Positions 18,423 through 27,388 of a DNA stretch of 55,898 bases are shown here, piece by piece. Under the pieces are notes generated by a model that saw only the letters and a program-made list of their open reading frames with translations, was not told the origin of the DNA and made no database searches. Position numbers and translations under genes: made by a program. Each line of letters begins with the position of its first letter. Position 1 is the first letter of the stretch. The stretch lies in assembly GCA_964454975.1 (NCBI GenBank), contig CAYVVD010000020.1, forward strand, positions 1 to 55,898, given 5' to 3'. Source of the stretch: CAYVVD01 sp964454975. GTDB taxonomy: Bacteria; Bacteroidota; Ignavibacteria; Kapaibacteriales; UBA2268.

Positions 18423-20945
18423 TTGCCGGAAATACTAAAAATAGCTCTGCCGCTCCCCGACAAGGATATCTTTGACTATTCAGCCGAAGGTTTTGAGGGT
18501 ATTAATGATTTAATCGGCAGGCGGGCGCTTGTTTCATTTGGCAAAAGATATCTGACCGGGGTAATTGTTGACAAAGGAGAACCGGGCGAAAATCTCTTTG
18601 GCTATGAAAAGCTGAAGCCGGTGCTTGAAATCCCCGATGAGAAACCGGTGTTCAGCGAAACAATGCTCAAGTTCACAAGTTGGATTTCTGAGTATTACCT
18701 CTGCTCCCGGGGCGAAACGCTTAAAGCGGCGCTACCGCAGGGCATGTCGCCCCAGAGTGTCTTAAAAATAAAGCTGAACAGGTATTTCAGCGATGCCGAC
18801 CTTGAACACCTTACATACAAAGCTCCCAAAAAAGCAGAAATTATCAGGGAATTACTGAATTTTGATGATTACGTTACGGTCAAATACCTTGAGCGGTTGC
18901 TAAAAAGCAATATAGTTTCAGAGAGCCTGGAATCACTGCGCGAACAAGGCATAATCGAAATTTCCCGCGAAGTAGATGAAGGAATTGCTGCAAAAACGCA
19001 AAAGGCAATCCGGTTATCTCCGGATTTCGAGCAGGATGTATCCAGGATCAGGATTATATTCGACGAGCTGGATAATTCAGCGCCGAAGCAGTCCCTTGCC
19101 CTGAGTCATGTTTTTCTGGCAAAAATCAGCGGTAAGGATTATGTGACCCTCAGCGACTGCCTTCGTGAAACGGGGGCGCCATACTCCAGTGTCCGCGGAC
19201 TGATCGAGAAGGGCTATCTTGAGGAATTCTACATGGAGGTGTTGCGATATGAAACAGGCGCTTTCGAGCTCGCGCGTAGAAATGAATTGGAACTTGAGCT
19301 TACTGAACAGCAAAGCATTTGCGTAACAAAAATCAATGAAGCAATGGAAGAGCGTTATTACAGGTCATTCCTGCTGCATGGCGTGACCGGAAGTGGAAAA
19401 ACACTTGTTTACCTGAACTGCATCAGCGAATGTATTAAAGCAGGCAGGAATGCTCTGGTGCTTGTACCCGAAATCTCACTCACACCCCAGTTAATAGACC
19501 GTTTCGAACGGGCATTCCCGGGAAAAGTGTCGCCATTGCATAGCCGAATGTCTGAAGGCGCGCGTTATGACTCATGGCGGCAGATTTACAAAGGCAAATC
19601 AAGTATTGTGATTGGCGCACGCTCTGCAATTTTTGCACCGTTGAGCAATATAGGTCTGATTGTTGTGGATGAAGAGCACGACAGCAGTTACAAGCAGGAC
19701 GACCCCTCGCCGCGCTACCAGGCAAGGGATTGCGCCCTTGTATTGGGCAAGATGTCCAACTGCACTGTTGTTCTCGGCAGTGCTACTCCTTCGCTCGAAA
19801 GCTGGTACAATGCAATTTCCGGTAAATACGAATTGCTAAGGATAAGCTCCCGCGCTGACAATGCCAAAATGCCCCGGCTTGTTCTTACCGATCTTTTCTC
19901 AGCCAGGATCGATGGCAAGATGAAAGGCCCATTCTCACAATTGCTGCTTGATGAAATAAAAAGCTGTGTCGAAAAGAAAGAAGGGGTAATACTTTACCAG
20001 AACAGGCGGGGCTTTGCATCGTTTCTTGAATGTACATCCTGCGCACATATCCCTGAGTGCCCCCGATGCGACGTCTCACTTACTTACCACAAGCACAGCA
20101 ACCTCCTCAAGTGCCACTACTGCGGCTACATAGAGAAAAATGTTAGTGCATGCAAGGTGTGCGGGAGCATTGGCTTCAGGGAGCTAGGTTCCGGCACACA
20201 GCGAATAGAGGAAGAGATTGAGAGAGAATTAAAGGAATTTGGCCTTGAAACTCGGATTGAAAGGGCTGACCTGGATACAACAACACGGCGCGGCTCCTTC
20301 AGGCGCCTCCTGAGTGAATTTTCACGTGGTGATATTGATATTCTTGTTGGTACGCAGATGGTTGCAAAAGGGCTTGACTTCGACAGGGTTACGCTGGTAG
20401 GTATAGTAAACGCAGACCTCCAGCTATTCCTGCCGGATTTTCGCTCAGGCGAACGCACTTTTTCGCTTATTACCCAAGTGGCCGGCCGTGCAGGAAGAGC
20501 CCAGAGGACGGGTAAAGTCATAATTCAGACATCACACCCGCGCAACGAAGCAATCAAAGCGGCGGCAGACGGCAACCTGAAACAGTTTTACGAGCGCGAA
20601 CTGAAAATCCGTAGGGAGATAAATTACCCACCTTACTCGCGTTTTGTAAGGATTGAATTTTTGTGCCGTGATGAAAGCCTTGCAGCCGAGAAATCAAGGC
20701 AGTTTGCTTCGTTACTGCCACGCGGTGATAAATCGTTGATTGTACTACCTAACTATGTTCCGGTTATTTCCAAAATTCGTACATTTCACAGGCGTGTAAT
20801 AATAATCAAGAACCTCAGGGACTTAGACCCGTCCGGCAGGCAACTTCGGAATGCATTGAAGTATGCGTTAATTGAGTACAAGAAGAAGTATGTCTCAACA
20901 AAAGTGCGGGTAAAGGTAGATGTTGATTCATATCAGAGCCTGTGA
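18423..20945 (+). CDS. priA: Primosomal protein N' (replication restart helicase PriA)
   Basis: PriA reloads the replicative helicase at stalled forks. The 840-residue protein has the N-terminal 3'-DNA-binding domain, Walker A GVTGSGKTLVYL, the DEEH box VVDEEHDSSYKQ, GSATPSLESW, and a zinc-binding insert with paired cysteines from CTSCAHIPECPRCD to CKVCGS. Helicase motifs V and VI (GTQMVAKGLDF, QVAGRAGRAQR) are intact. The start is a TTG at 18423 without a strong ribosome site; no in-frame ATG precedes the conserved beginning. It is divergent from the htrA-lptB pair and followed by a repeat element. Confidence 0.96.
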   Translation: MPEILKIALPLPDKDIFDYSAEGFEGINDLIGRRALVSFGKRYLTGVIVDKGEPGENLFGYEKLKPVLEIPDEKPVFSETMLKFTSWISEYYLCSRGETLKAALPQGMSPQSVLKIKLNRYFSDADLEHLTYKAPKKAEIIRELLNFDDYVTVKYLERLLKSNIVSESLESLREQGIIEISREVDEGIAAKTQKAIRLSPDFEQDVSRIRIIFDELDNSAPKQSLALSHVFLAKISGKDYVTLSDCLRETGAPYSSVRGLIEKGYLEEFYMEVLRYETGAFELARRNELELELTEQQSICVTKINEAMEERYYRSFLLHGVTGSGKTLVYLNCISECIKAGRNALVLVPEISLTPQLIDRFERAFPGKVSPLHSRMSEGARYDSWRQIYKGKSSIVIGARSAIFAPLSNIGLIVVDEEHDSSYKQDDPSPRYQARDCALVLGKMSNCTVVLGSATPSLESWYNAISGKYELLRISSRADNAKMPRLVLTDLFSARIDGKMKGPFSQLLLDEIKSCVEKKEGVILYQNRRGFASFLECTSCAHIPECPRCDVSLTYHKHSNLLKCHYCGYIEKNVSACKVCGSIGFRELGSGTQRIEEEIERELKEFGLETRIERADLDTTTRRGSFRRLLSEFSRGDIDILVGTQMVAKGLDFDRVTLVGIVNADLQLFLPDFRSGERTFSLITQVAGRAGRAQRTGKVIIQTSHPRNEAIKAAADGNLKQFYERELKIRREINYPPYSRFVRIEFLCRDESLAAEKSRQFASLLPRGDKSLIVLPNYVPVISKIRTFHRRVIIIKNLRDLDPSGRQLRNALKYALIEYKKKYVSTKVRVKVDVDSYQSL

Positions 20946-20972
20946 TGATAAGGTGGAGCGGTGCCCGTTGAT

Positions 20973-21170
20973 GAGGCTGTGTGAAAAGTCGAAATTCTTG
21001 CCTTATAATCTCACTCCGAACCTCCCCGAAGAAGAAAGTGAAAGAGCACAAGCTCTTATACTTCAGACAGTTAACAGTTCCCCTCTCCTTTGTCCTAAAG
21101 GGATGGTAATGACATAGAGGTGTAGGGGACGAGGTAAAAATTCACAAATTTTGTCATTCCCCACAGCCTC
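20973..21170. repeat. MITE-like element with 9-base inverted ends (GAGGCTGTG / CACAGCCTC)
   Basis: Perfect 9-base inverted ends at 20973-20981 and 21162-21170 enclose about 180 bases without a credible ORF. The left end continues GTGTGAAAAGTC, resembling termini of several transposase families. Interior stretches (CCTTTGTCCTAAAGG and a TAGGGGACGAGG block) are themselves repeat-like. No clear target-site duplication is visible. It fills the gap between priA and the ABC exporter. It may be a non-autonomous element or its remnant. Confidence 0.5.
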
Positions 21171-21224
21171 TTAAACAAGCATAACATCATTGTTTTACCA
21201 ACTAAGGACTACCTGACTTTCCGA

Positions 21225-22973
21225 CTAATCTATCTCTTCCAATTCTTTTTCGAGCTTCTGCAATTCGTGCATTCGGGCGTAGGCGCCGTTGAGAGCTTTT
21301 AATTCGGTGTGAGTTCCCCGTTCTGTGATTCTACCGTCCTCGAGGACGACGATATTGTCGCATTCGCGGATAGCTGAAATTGAGTGGGAAATAATAATAA
21401 CTGTTGTGCCGGAGATATATTCTTTCAGGCCTTTCTGGATTTTGTCCTTTGTATTGGTGTCCACTGCGGAGAGTGAGTCGTCCAGGATTAAGATACGTGG
21501 TTGCATGATTAGCGCCCGTGCAATTGCTACTCGCTGTTTCTGCCCACCGGAGAGTGAAATACCACGCTCACCAAGCATAGTATCATACCCTTCGTGAAAC
21601 TCGAGGATATCATCATGTATCTGTGCTGTTTTTGCTACTTTTATAATTTCTTCCTCAGCGGCATCTGCTTTGCCGAATGCGATATTCTCGCGAATAGTTG
21701 CAGAAAAGAGAAAGGGTTCCTGGGGTACGACTGCAATGTTTGCACGTATAAATGTTTCGCTATAGTCTTTAAGTGGCATACCGCCGAGCCTGATTTCACC
21801 GGATTCTGCGGGATAGAGCGCCGGCAGAAGGTTAACCAATGTTGACTTACCCGAGCCGACAGTACCTACAACTCCAAGAGTCTGGCCGGGCTCAATTTTA
21901 ATACTCAGGTTTTTGAGTACCTGCGGAGATTCCTCATCATAACGTACGCTAATATCCTTAAACTCAATATCATACTCAGGCAATAGTTCAATTTTATTAT
22001 TATCAATTACTTTAACCGGCTCCATTTTGTCGAGCATTTCGCCAAGGCGGGCCGCAGATGCCGATGCCCGTTGGATAACATTTGTAATCCAACCGATGGC
22101 TGCAACCGGCCAGATTAACAGGTTGAGATAGATGAAGAACTGTGTAAGGTCGCCGAGAGTAGCAGCGCCCTGAATTACGCGCAAACCACCATATCCCAAT
22201 GCAAGCAATTGCGACAAACCCACAAGCACCATAAGCGCAGGCATCATAGCAGCCTGGATACGGGACAGCCTAATATATTTATGATAGTATTGCTTGCTTT
22301 GCTCATTGAATATTTTCTGCTCGTATTTATCCCGCACATAAGTCCGTACTACGCGTATCCCGGAGAATACTTCCTGTGCCCTTGTGGTTAAATCGGAGAA
22401 CTGATCCTGTACTGATTTGAAGGCTACATGAACCTTTTTGCCAACAATATACGTAGCTATTGCAATGAAAGGAACAGGCAGCAGAGTAACGAGTGTAATC
22501 ATCGGGTCGAGGCTTAGCATAAAGAACAATACAAAAGCGAATGTAGTGATTGTGTTTGCAGAGTACATAACAGCAGGTCCCACAAATTCGCGTGCTGCCG
22601 GGATATCGTTAGTGGCAAGCGCCATTAGGGAACCGGTAGAATTCCTGTCGAAGAATTTCATCGGCTGGGATTCGATTGAAAGAAGCAGGTCGCGTCTTAG
22701 GTCGTATTCGATGTACCTGGAAGCTACTATTATTGTCCGCCTCGTAAGGAACATAAATAAACCGCTTCCTAAAGTAAGTACGATTATAATCCAGATAATG
22801 TTCATCACGGATTCCATAGTAAAATCGCCGGTGCTCATTGTGTCAATCGCTTCTCCGACAAAGCGTGGAATTATCGTAGAACATATATTCGAAATCAGCA
22901 CAAAAATGAATCCAAGCCAAATCCTGCCTTTGTACTTCTTTAGATATTCTACAAGCCTTTTAAGCGATTTCAT
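21225..22973 (-). CDS. ABC exporter half-transporter (type IV, MdlA/BmrC-like) with a degenerate catalytic base
   Basis: A 582-residue fused permease-ATPase. Six hydrophobic helices occupy about residues 15-300. The ATPase has Walker A GTVGSGKSTL, Q-loop VVPQEPFLFSATI, signature LSGGQKQRVAIARAL and Walker B ILILDDSLSAVD. Asp499 stands where the catalytic Glu normally is. In known heterodimeric exporters (BmrC, LmrC, TM287) this substitution marks the degenerate half, so a partner half-transporter is expected. None is adjacent: priA and the MITE lie on one side and a divergent VWA gene on the other. Substrate is unknown; lipid or drug export is typical of the family. Confidence 0.92.
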   Translation of the reverse strand: MKSLKRLVEYLKKYKGRIWLGFIFVLISNICSTIIPRFVGEAIDTMSTGDFTMESVMNIIWIIIVLTLGSGLFMFLTRRTIIVASRYIEYDLRRDLLLSIESQPMKFFDRNSTGSLMALATNDIPAAREFVGPAVMYSANTITTFAFVLFFMLSLDPMITLVTLLPVPFIAIATYIVGKKVHVAFKSVQDQFSDLTTRAQEVFSGIRVVRTYVRDKYEQKIFNEQSKQYYHKYIRLSRIQAAMMPALMVLVGLSQLLALGYGGLRVIQGAATLGDLTQFFIYLNLLIWPVAAIGWITNVIQRASASAARLGEMLDKMEPVKVIDNNKIELLPEYDIEFKDISVRYDEESPQVLKNLSIKIEPGQTLGVVGTVGSGKSTLVNLLPALYPAESGEIRLGGMPLKDYSETFIRANIAVVPQEPFLFSATIRENIAFGKADAAEEEIIKVAKTAQIHDDILEFHEGYDTMLGERGISLSGGQKQRVAIARALIMQPRILILDDSLSAVDTNTKDKIQKGLKEYISGTTVIIISHSISAIRECDNIVVLEDGRITERGTHTELKALNGAYARMHELQKLEKELEEID

Positions 22974-23114
22974 CCGGTATGAATTAGATTGTTTGTATAT
23001 ACAATTAATTCAAATACGAATTTAATTATAATTAATTTCCATACATAACAATGAAAAAATCAATAAAGGAAAGCTAATCCGTCATATTGTCAATCAGATA
23101 AAGAATCATCGAAT

Positions 23115-25211
23115 ATGAATTTTCTCAATCCGCTTGTTCTCTTTGGGCTTATAGCCGCCGGAATTCCTATCCTGCTCCACCTTCTCAACCTGAGGAGGAT
23201 GAAAAAAGTGGAATTCTCCACGCTAAGGTTTATTAAAGAACTGCAAAAGACAAAAATCCGACGTCTTAAATTAAAGCAAATCCTGCTGCTTATCCTGCGC
23301 ACACTGCTGATAATACTGATTGTACTGGCGTTTGCACGTCCGACAATCGAGAGCAAGCTGCCGGTATTCAAGAGCTATTCAAAGACAAGCGCTGTTATCC
23401 TACTTGATAATTCCTTCAGTATGGATGTTTCTGATGAACTTGGCAACCGTTTCTTCCAGGCCAAAAAAATAGCCGGTGAAATTCTTAACCGCTTTGGCGA
23501 TGGCGACGAGGCAGCCCTTATTCCCCTTGCAGGAGAGCTGAACAGGAATGATTATTCTATGACACGGAACCTTGAACTTGTAAGGGAAAGGCTTAATAAT
23601 ACAAATCTTTCGGCTACCCGGTCTGATTTGAAGTCGGGCATCAGGCTTGCAAGTTCCCTGCTCGGAGAAAGCGCAAACCTGAACAAAGACATTTATATAA
23701 TTTCAGACGGGCAGAATAACCTTATCAGAAATGATGAAGGCGACTCTCTGCGTATAATACCAAATGATGCCGGAATTTTGGTTTTCCGTATAGGGGAAGG
23801 ATCATCTGCTGAGATATTAAATTACTCCATTGATTCAGTCCGCCTGGTATCGAGTATATTCCAGCGCGGCAGGCAGGTCGAAACAGAAGCGAATATCAGG
23901 AATTATTCAGACAAAAAGCTTAATGACATTGTCACAAGCCTGATTGTGAACGGCGAGAGAGTCTCCCAGCGGGCAGTTACGCTTGATGCAGGCGCCAACA
24001 CAACATCATACCTGGCATATACACCAAAAGAACAAGGGCCGGTTTCGGCTGAAATTAACATTGAGGAGGATGCCCTTGATTGGGATAACAAGCGCTTCCT
24101 CGGCTTTGTAATCCCCGACAAACCAAGAATTGCACTTGTTGGCAGTAACACTGATATAGCTTTTATCAAAACGGCGCTCGAGAGCGGAGAAAATGAAAGT
24201 TATGCGAATCTTTCAATATTCAAACCGGAACAATTCCCCGGCATACGTGATGATGAATATGATTTATTGATATTGGCCGCGGGGCCTTTCAACCAGAGCG
24301 ATTTCGTAAAGCTAGAAAACTTTGTGAATAACGGCGGCTCGGCACTGCTTTTTGCAGATACTGCCACACCTGCAGATATCTTGAAAAATGGGATAGAATC
24401 CCTCGGATTCGGGGAAATTCAAAAAACGGATTTTTTACCAAAAGAACCTGTCAAATTCAGCTCTGTTGATAAGCTTCATCCTCTTTTTGAAAATGTTTTC
24501 AGAGGAAGCACAAACAAGAAAAAAATCGTCGAGTCGCCCGATATTGTAAGCGCAATGCCGGTTAATGGCGGAAGAGGTGTAATTGAAATGCCGGGAGGAA
24601 ATTTTCTAAGCGAATCCCGTCTTGGCGATGGCAAAACCCTTTTTATTGCTGTACCTCCTTACCCGGGCCCGAGCAATTTTCCATTTACGGGGATATTCCC
24701 AACACTGATGTACCGCAGTGTAATATACCTTTCTGCCAGTGAAGAAACGGCAAAGACTATTACAGCCGGTGAAAAATTATCACTTTCGATACAGAAAAAA
24801 TACAGGGGAAATTCAAATTTCCGGATTACCGGGCCCGGCGGGAAAGAAAAATATATCCAGGGTGTAGATTTACCGTCCGGTACAGTAATCAATTTTGGAA
24901 ATATGGAAGAAACGGGTGTTTTCCGGGTAGTGAATTCTCAGGATAAAACCGCAGCAATGATTGTTGTAAACCCTCCCCCTGATGAATCTGACATCACTAA
25001 TATCAGCGACGCCAGTTTTGAAAAATTACTATTTAAAGTGCTGGATGAAAATACACCCATTGAATTTATAGGCATCAGAACTGACATCACCGAAGAGATT
25101 GTTCGTGCAAGAACAGGCACCGAGCTATGGCAGCTTGCAGTGATTTTTGCCCTGCTGTGCGCTGTAGCGGAGATGCTTGTTGCTCGGGCAAGCAAAAACG
25201 AAGCCGAATAA
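23115..25211 (+). CDS. BatA-domain / von Willebrand factor A membrane protein
   Basis: A 698-residue protein beginning with the BatA (aerotolerance N-terminal) module: MNFLNPLVLFGLIAAGIPIL, then LLHLLNLRRMKKVEFSTLRF and a second membrane helix ending VLAFARP. A VWA domain follows with the metal-ion-adhesion motif DNSFSMD near residue 98. The periplasmic remainder includes a gatase-like segment (residues 330-430) and a third helix near the C-terminus (ELWQLAVIFALLCAVAEML). Relatives are found beside MoxR/DUF58 genes in Bacteroidetes, but no such genes are here. The specific role is unknown. It is divergent from the ABC exporter and followed by a tRNA gene. Confidence 0.88.
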   Translation: MNFLNPLVLFGLIAAGIPILLHLLNLRRMKKVEFSTLRFIKELQKTKIRRLKLKQILLLILRTLLIILIVLAFARPTIESKLPVFKSYSKTSAVILLDNSFSMDVSDELGNRFFQAKKIAGEILNRFGDGDEAALIPLAGELNRNDYSMTRNLELVRERLNNTNLSATRSDLKSGIRLASSLLGESANLNKDIYIISDGQNNLIRNDEGDSLRIIPNDAGILVFRIGEGSSAEILNYSIDSVRLVSSIFQRGRQVETEANIRNYSDKKLNDIVTSLIVNGERVSQRAVTLDAGANTTSYLAYTPKEQGPVSAEINIEEDALDWDNKRFLGFVIPDKPRIALVGSNTDIAFIKTALESGENESYANLSIFKPEQFPGIRDDEYDLLILAAGPFNQSDFVKLENFVNNGGSALLFADTATPADILKNGIESLGFGEIQKTDFLPKEPVKFSSVDKLHPLFENVFRGSTNKKKIVESPDIVSAMPVNGGRGVIEMPGGNFLSESRLGDGKTLFIAVPPYPGPSNFPFTGIFPTLMYRSVIYLSASEETAKTITAGEKLSLSIQKKYRGNSNFRITGPGGKEKYIQGVDLPSGTVINFGNMEETGVFRVVNSQDKTAAMIVVNPPPDESDITNISDASFEKLLFKVLDENTPIEFIGIRTDITEEIVRARTGTELWQLAVIFALLCAVAEMLVARASKNEAE

Positions 25212-25237
25212 ACCCTTACATTTTCAAAACAAACTAT

Positions 25238-25245
25238 TATATTTG
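25238..25245 (+). promoter_or_regulatory. Bacteroidetes-type -7 box TATATTTG before tRNA-Leu
   Basis: The octamer matches the TAnnTTTG -7 consensus of Bacteroidetes and sits 18 bases before the mature tRNA 5' end. The -33 element is not clear. Confidence 0.5.
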
Positions 25246-25262
25246 TATCTTGTGTTTTTTTC

Positions 25263-25344
25263 GCGGACGTGGCGGAATTGGCAGACGCGCTAGACTTAGG
25301 ATCTAGTGCCGCAAGGCGTGGGAGTTCGAGTCTCCCCGTCCGCA
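25263..25344 (+). tRNA. tRNA-Leu, anticodon UAG
   Basis: An 82-base cloverleaf. The acceptor arms GCGGACG (25263-25269) and CGTCCGC (25337-25343) pair perfectly with discriminator A. The anticodon stem is CTAGA/TCTAG around the loop CTTAGGA, giving anticodon TAG (25297-25299). The TTCGAGT T-loop is canonical, and a long variable arm confirms a class II leucine tRNA. The terminal CCA is not encoded. It lies between the VWA gene and trigger factor, whose GTG start is 23 bases downstream. Confidence 0.97.
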
Positions 25345-25366
25345 CAGGTAAAAAGAAAGGATTAGT

Positions 25367-26704
25367 GTGGAAAAGAAAATAAACGAACTGACACCCTCGC
25401 TAAAGGAAATGGAGGTAACCTTATCCGAAAGCGAACTGCAACCTCATTATGACGAAGCTTACCGTAAGGCCCGTCCGGATATCGAAATTAAAGGCTTCCG
25501 CAAAGGTAAGGTACCATTAAACATTATCAAACAGCGCTATGGCGCCGCTATCGAATATGAAGCGGAACAGGACATCATCAATGATGAGTTCAACAAAATT
25601 ATGCGCGAAGACAAACTGCCTATTCTGGGACTGCCAAAAATCACAGATATTAAAAAGGAATCCGGTGGCATAGCCTTCAAGGTCGAGTTCGAGGTTGTGC
25701 CCGATTTTGAACTTGCTGATTACAAAGGTCTTAATATTGACGAGCCAGTTCATGCTGTATCAGATGAAGAAATCCGGGAAGAGATTAACAAAGTACTTAC
25801 CCACAACGGCGACTTTGAAGACTACGAAGAAGTCGAAGATGAGCAATTTGTAGTCGGACTGAAAATGGAACCCGCCGACAAAGAAACTCGCGAGCCGGTC
25901 GAAGGCGAAAAAGCTGTTGACCAGCACATTTATTTAAAAGACCATACGGTTTTGCCGGGTTTAAAGAACATAGTTCTTGGTTCAAAGTTGAATGATGTGT
26001 TCTATTACAATCCAAATGAAGACGAGAAAAATGCACCGGACACACTTTATAAAACAACTGTAACCGACATCCAGAAACTGATACCCAAGGAGTTCACAAA
26101 CGAGTTTGTTGAGAATTATTCCAAGGGCAGGTTCAAAACAACTGAAGAATTTCAGGAGGAACTCAGTTTCCAGATGCAGGATGAGTGGGATAAAAAAACA
26201 CGCCAGGCAGTAGAGAACCAGCTTATTGACAAGCTTGTGGATGCACATGATTTCGACCCGCCTGAGGGAATCGTACACAAGGTGATGGAGTCAATGGTTG
26301 ATGATCTGAAAAAACGCTATGCAAACACACCAAATCCACCCGAGATATCCATTGATAGGATGGCTGACGACCTTCGTCCGATAGCACAACGTAATGTAAA
26401 GTGGGAATTAATCAGGAACAAAATAATTGAAAAAGAAGGACTGCGTGTTGAAGAGCATGATGTTGACGAGCTTGCAGAAGCTGAAGCAAAGCGCTTAAAT
26501 GCCGACAAGGAAGCTGTACGGAATATTATAATGGGTAATGAAAACCTTGTTAGCAACCTGCTTGCGAAAAAAGCCCTGGATTTCCTGCTCGACTTTGCCA
26601 TTACCAACGAAGTGGAATTCCCGGAACACGGCCATCATCATCACGATCACAGTCATGACCATGGCCACGACCATGAGGATATTGAGACATTTGATGAAAA
26701 ATAG
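25367..26704 (+). CDS. tig: Trigger factor with a histidine-rich C-terminal tail
   Basis: The ribosome-associated chaperone for nascent chains. The N-terminal ribosome-binding domain carries the signature GFRKGKVPLNIIKQRYG (about residues 44-60). A PPIase-like middle domain and long helical C-terminal arms follow; the length (445) is normal. The last 25 residues contain ten histidines interspersed with Asp/Gly (GHHHHDHSHDHGHDHED), a likely nickel or zinc binding tail not needed for chaperoning. The start is GTG 25367 behind an AGAAAGG site. clpP and clpX, which often follow tig, are absent. Confidence 0.95.
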   Translation: MEKKINELTPSLKEMEVTLSESELQPHYDEAYRKARPDIEIKGFRKGKVPLNIIKQRYGAAIEYEAEQDIINDEFNKIMREDKLPILGLPKITDIKKESGGIAFKVEFEVVPDFELADYKGLNIDEPVHAVSDEEIREEINKVLTHNGDFEDYEEVEDEQFVVGLKMEPADKETREPVEGEKAVDQHIYLKDHTVLPGLKNIVLGSKLNDVFYYNPNEDEKNAPDTLYKTTVTDIQKLIPKEFTNEFVENYSKGRFKTTEEFQEELSFQMQDEWDKKTRQAVENQLIDKLVDAHDFDPPEGIVHKVMESMVDDLKKRYANTPNPPEISIDRMADDLRPIAQRNVKWELIRNKIIEKEGLRVEEHDVDELAEAEAKRLNADKEAVRNIIMGNENLVSNLLAKKALDFLLDFAITNEVEFPEHGHHHHDHSHDHGHDHEDIETFDEK

Positions 26705-26862
26705 TATGACAATCGGATAGTCGGGTAGCCGGTTAGAATGATTGTTATTATGACTGCTTTCCAGGGAGGAGTGTTTCCTGTTTATGAGGTAACAGAGTGG
26801 TTATGCTCGCAAATCATTGGAACTACTATTTATTATCATATGAAAATTCGCACGGGGGCTGC

Positions 26863-27181
26863 TCAATACTTCATAAATTCTCCTCTGTATAGATGCCCGC
26901 CAATGCGGATGATGTAGTAATACACACCGCTTGAATGAGAATCCGGTCGGAATTTTATGCCGTCTTTGTTTGCGACTTCGGCGATGTTAAGCTGCTCTAC
27001 CTCCCTGCCTGTTGCATCATATATGCTTACTTCTGCGCTGATGCCAAGACCTGCGCTACTGCCCAAAATCATATTAACTTCTTCGTTGAATAGATTGGGG
27101 TAGGCCTTTATGCAAGATTCTTCATTGGGGTTTTCTACTATTCCGGTTAATTCTTCGCCGAGGGTAAATTCTACCCTCGCC
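26863..27181 (-). pseudogene. Remnant of a T9SS-secreted protein: isolated C-terminal sorting domain
   Basis: On the minus strand a reading frame with an upstream stop codon and no start encodes about 100 residues. It includes AYPNLFNEEVNM, VSIYDATGREVEQL, SSGVYYYIIRIGG and a terminal Lys-Tyr. This is the layout of the type A T9SS sorting domain (YPNPF..., YDxxGREV, GVYxYRL). No secreted domain precedes it, so it is a decayed 3' end of a cargo gene. The first ATG (27072) would give only 69 residues. A perfect 8-base hairpin (CGAGGGTA/TACCCTCG, 27159-27179) lies at its upstream edge. It sits between tig and the thiolase terminator. Confidence 0.7.
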
Positions 27182-27299
27182 TAAGGAGAACTTGTTTTTT
27201 TTCCCGAATCAGGACACCAAGCAAGTTATAAAATTTTATATATCAGAAAATAACGAATTTTAAAATTGATTTATGTCAATTATCAAACAGTTCAACTAT

Positions 27300-27350
27300 A
27301 AAAAAGGGGCGAAATCATATCCCCGCATTTTAGCGGGGATGGGCCGCCCC
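27300..27350 (-). terminator. Rho-independent terminator after the thiolase gene
   Basis: On the minus strand an outer GGGGCG/CGCCCC stem encloses a perfect inner hairpin (ATCCCCGC/GCGGGGAT), followed by six T. It lies about 40 bases past the thiolase stop. Confidence 0.8.
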
Positions 27351-27388
27351 AGGCAAATCACTTGATATTAATTTATAATCACTTTCGC

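Noticed and set aside
27159..27179. Perfect CGAGGGTA/TACCCTCG hairpin as a terminator
   Set aside because: No T tract on either strand; it is noted only as part of the gene remnant.
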